Shown here one piece after another: positions 5,118-6,212 of a stretch of 6,212 nt of DNA. The position numbers were made by a program, and so were the translations under genes. The notes beneath the pieces are model-generated. The model made no database searches. It saw nothing but the letters and a program-made list of their open reading frames with translations, and had not been told where the DNA came from. How positions within the stretch are numbered: the stretch's first letter is position 1; each line of letters begins with the position of its first letter. The DNA is from an uncultured Ruminococcus sp. (lineage in GTDB: Bacteria; Bacillota_A; Clostridia; Oscillospirales; Acutalibacteraceae). The stretch is from contig CACYEJ010000103.1 of assembly GCA_902773395.1 (NCBI GenBank), positions 1-6,212 on the forward strand, given 5' to 3'.

Positions 5118-6212
5118 TTACAAAATCCAGAATTTATAAAGCTCCCAGAAAAACACGCTAAATATACCGTACACAAGCGACAGCTCCACAAATGAATTGT
5201 ATATCAGTCTTTTTCTGCTGCTTTGAGATGAGAATAATTTTACAGCTCCCATTACGGCAGCAACAATATATACAGCGGCAAGTATAAAGAAAAGGATTAA
5301 TTGTACCTTGTAGCATTTCGAGAGATTACCCGTTGAATAACCGTAGTTCATACATATAAAGATTATTACGGAGGGCAGTACAGCTATAATACTGCTCAAT
5401 GTACTCCATAATCCAAGAGGAATATCGTTTTCAGTTCTCCTGATTTTACTTATAATCAGACGTATCAGTTTAACGATAAGCGATATTATGCCGAATATCA
5501 TGAACGCAATCCATATTCCAACAAGTACATACCGCACTATGACGTATGAAGTATCAAGAACAAGAAAATCTCCGTATACATCGCTTAATATGTCAATACC
5601 GTTTGCCTCTGAACGTGAGCAGGAATATTCAGGAAGTTTTATATAGCTGAAAACATCATATAATTGCAGCGGCTTCAAACCGGACATATTTTCGCCCAGC
5701 ATAACATATCCGCTGTATTTATCTGTGTAGTTATCGAAGGTATAATCTCCGAAAACAAGCTTTGGCATTTCACGGGTGTATTTTGAGGAATGCACCTGAT
5801 TCACCAAAACAACCATTCCTATTTGTTGTTCCGGGTCTACAATTAAATTCGACATACAGCCTGATGTTACACCGGAATGTTCTATAGCTGTTTCGCTTGA
5901 TTCGTTCATCCAGAAGCCGTGGCATAACATTCCATATTCACTGTTTCCGATGTACTTTGTAGGTGTGATTAGCTCTTGGTATGTTTCCTTTTTATCAAAC
6001 AGCTTTGTATCGTCACTCATTAAAGCACGAGCAAACGCTGTCATATCAGACAGAGTAGAGGTACACATTCCGGCAGGATAAGCGTTGATGTAAACCATTC
6101 CCTCGTGAGCTATTGTTACACCGTCCGCATTGTAGCATGAAAGCTCATTACGCTTTTGTGCTACGTCATAGTTATCGCTGAGGTCATTGTAAAGTGCAGC
6201 ATGCTCCATGCC
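5118..6212 (-). CDS. Serine beta-lactamase-like hydrolase with a C-terminal membrane domain (5' end off the window)
   Basis: Partial gene: the frame is open to the right edge, and the residues at the edge (G-MEHAAL) match the PLGM segment that follows the YxN motif in class C beta-lactamase / PBP4-like proteins. Counting from the Met at 6209, AYPAGMCTSTLSDMTAFARAL lies at 43-63, and H-S-G at 111-113 is the KTG-equivalent third active-site motif. It is followed by SNLIVDPEQQIGMVVLVN, the usual final strands. The SxxK nucleophile and YxN motifs would lie outside the window. Residues ~160-220 form a soluble linker. Four hydrophobic segments follow at about 222-249, 267-287, 302-324 and 338-360, placing the enzyme domain outside the membrane. 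Such proteins usually act on D-amino acid peptides, cell-wall fragments or esters; the substrate here is unknown. No ordinary resistance role is implied. Confidence 0.88.
   Translation of the reverse strand, partial: GMEHAALYNDLSDNYDVAQKRNELSCYNADGVTIAHEGMVYINAYPAGMCTSTLSDMTAFARALMSDDTKLFDKKETYQELITPTKYIGNSEYGMLCHGFWMNESSETAIEHSGVTSGCMSNLIVDPEQQIGMVVLVNQVHSSKYTREMPKLVFGDYTFDNYTDKYSGYVMLGENMSGLKPLQLYDVFSYIKLPEYSCSRSEANGIDILSDVYGDFLVLDTSYVIVRYVLVGIWIAFMIFGIISLIVKLIRLIISKIRRTENDIPLGLWSTLSSIIAVLPSVIIFICMNYGYSTGNLSKCYKVQLILFFILAAVYIVAAVMGAVKLFSSQSSRKRLIYNSFVELSLVYGIFSVFFWELYKFWIL

Noticed and set aside
5118..6212. Antibiotic-resistance beta-lactamase
   Set aside because: The C-terminal membrane domain and class C/PBP4-like motifs fit a broad serine hydrolase family; the active-site N-terminal part is outside the window and nothing indicates drug hydrolysis.

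Overview
The window is AT-rich, with strong Shine-Dalgarno sites (AGGAGG, GAGGTGA) and -35/-10 promoters spaced exactly 17 nt, several with an extended -10 TG. The protein families also point to a low-GC Bacillota of the class Clostridia, plausibly a Ruminococcus-like gut or rumen bacterium. That placement is inference from style and families; nothing here is a taxonomic marker.

Layout, left to right. (1) Positions 1-6 and 24-29 form a leftward promoter for a gene outside the window. (2) A rightward promoter (136-164) drives one large gene (251-2356). It encodes a PARG-type macrodomain fused to a DraG/ARH-type ADP-ribosylglycohydrolase, so two unrelated ADP-ribose-removing folds share one polypeptide. 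(3) A bidirectional terminator (2394-2442) separates it from a convergent rpn-type PD-(D/E)XK nuclease gene (3390 to 2449, minus). Inside that gene, ahead of codon 225, lies a second start with the same GAGGTGA-5 nt-ATG arrangement as the main start. It would give an 89-residue C-terminal protein carrying the AEGR tetrapeptide repeats, which matches the gene-within-gene toxin/antitoxin layout reported for E. coli Rpn proteins. (4) Divergent from rpn is a small XRE-type helix-turn-helix gene (3614-4087, plus). A terminator-like hairpin lies inside its reading frame, and its tail seems to have lost an earlier stop codon. (5) Positions 3917-4293 are bounded by 27-bp inverted repeats (25/27 identical) enclosing about 320 bp of apparently non-coding or decayed DNA. 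(6) On the minus strand lie an unrecognised 209-residue protein (4932 to 4303) with its own promoter, and the C-terminal part of a membrane-anchored serine beta-lactamase-like hydrolase that runs off the right edge.

The content looks like an accessory region. ADP-ribose hydrolases and Rpn nucleases are both linked to toxin reversal or phage defence, and the HTH gene shares a divergent intergenic region with rpn and could regulate it. Nothing in the sequence proves that all these genes form one system. The best-supported unusual signals are the intragenic start in rpn, the dual ADP-ribosylhydrolase fusion, and the HTH gene 3' end with its inverted repeats.
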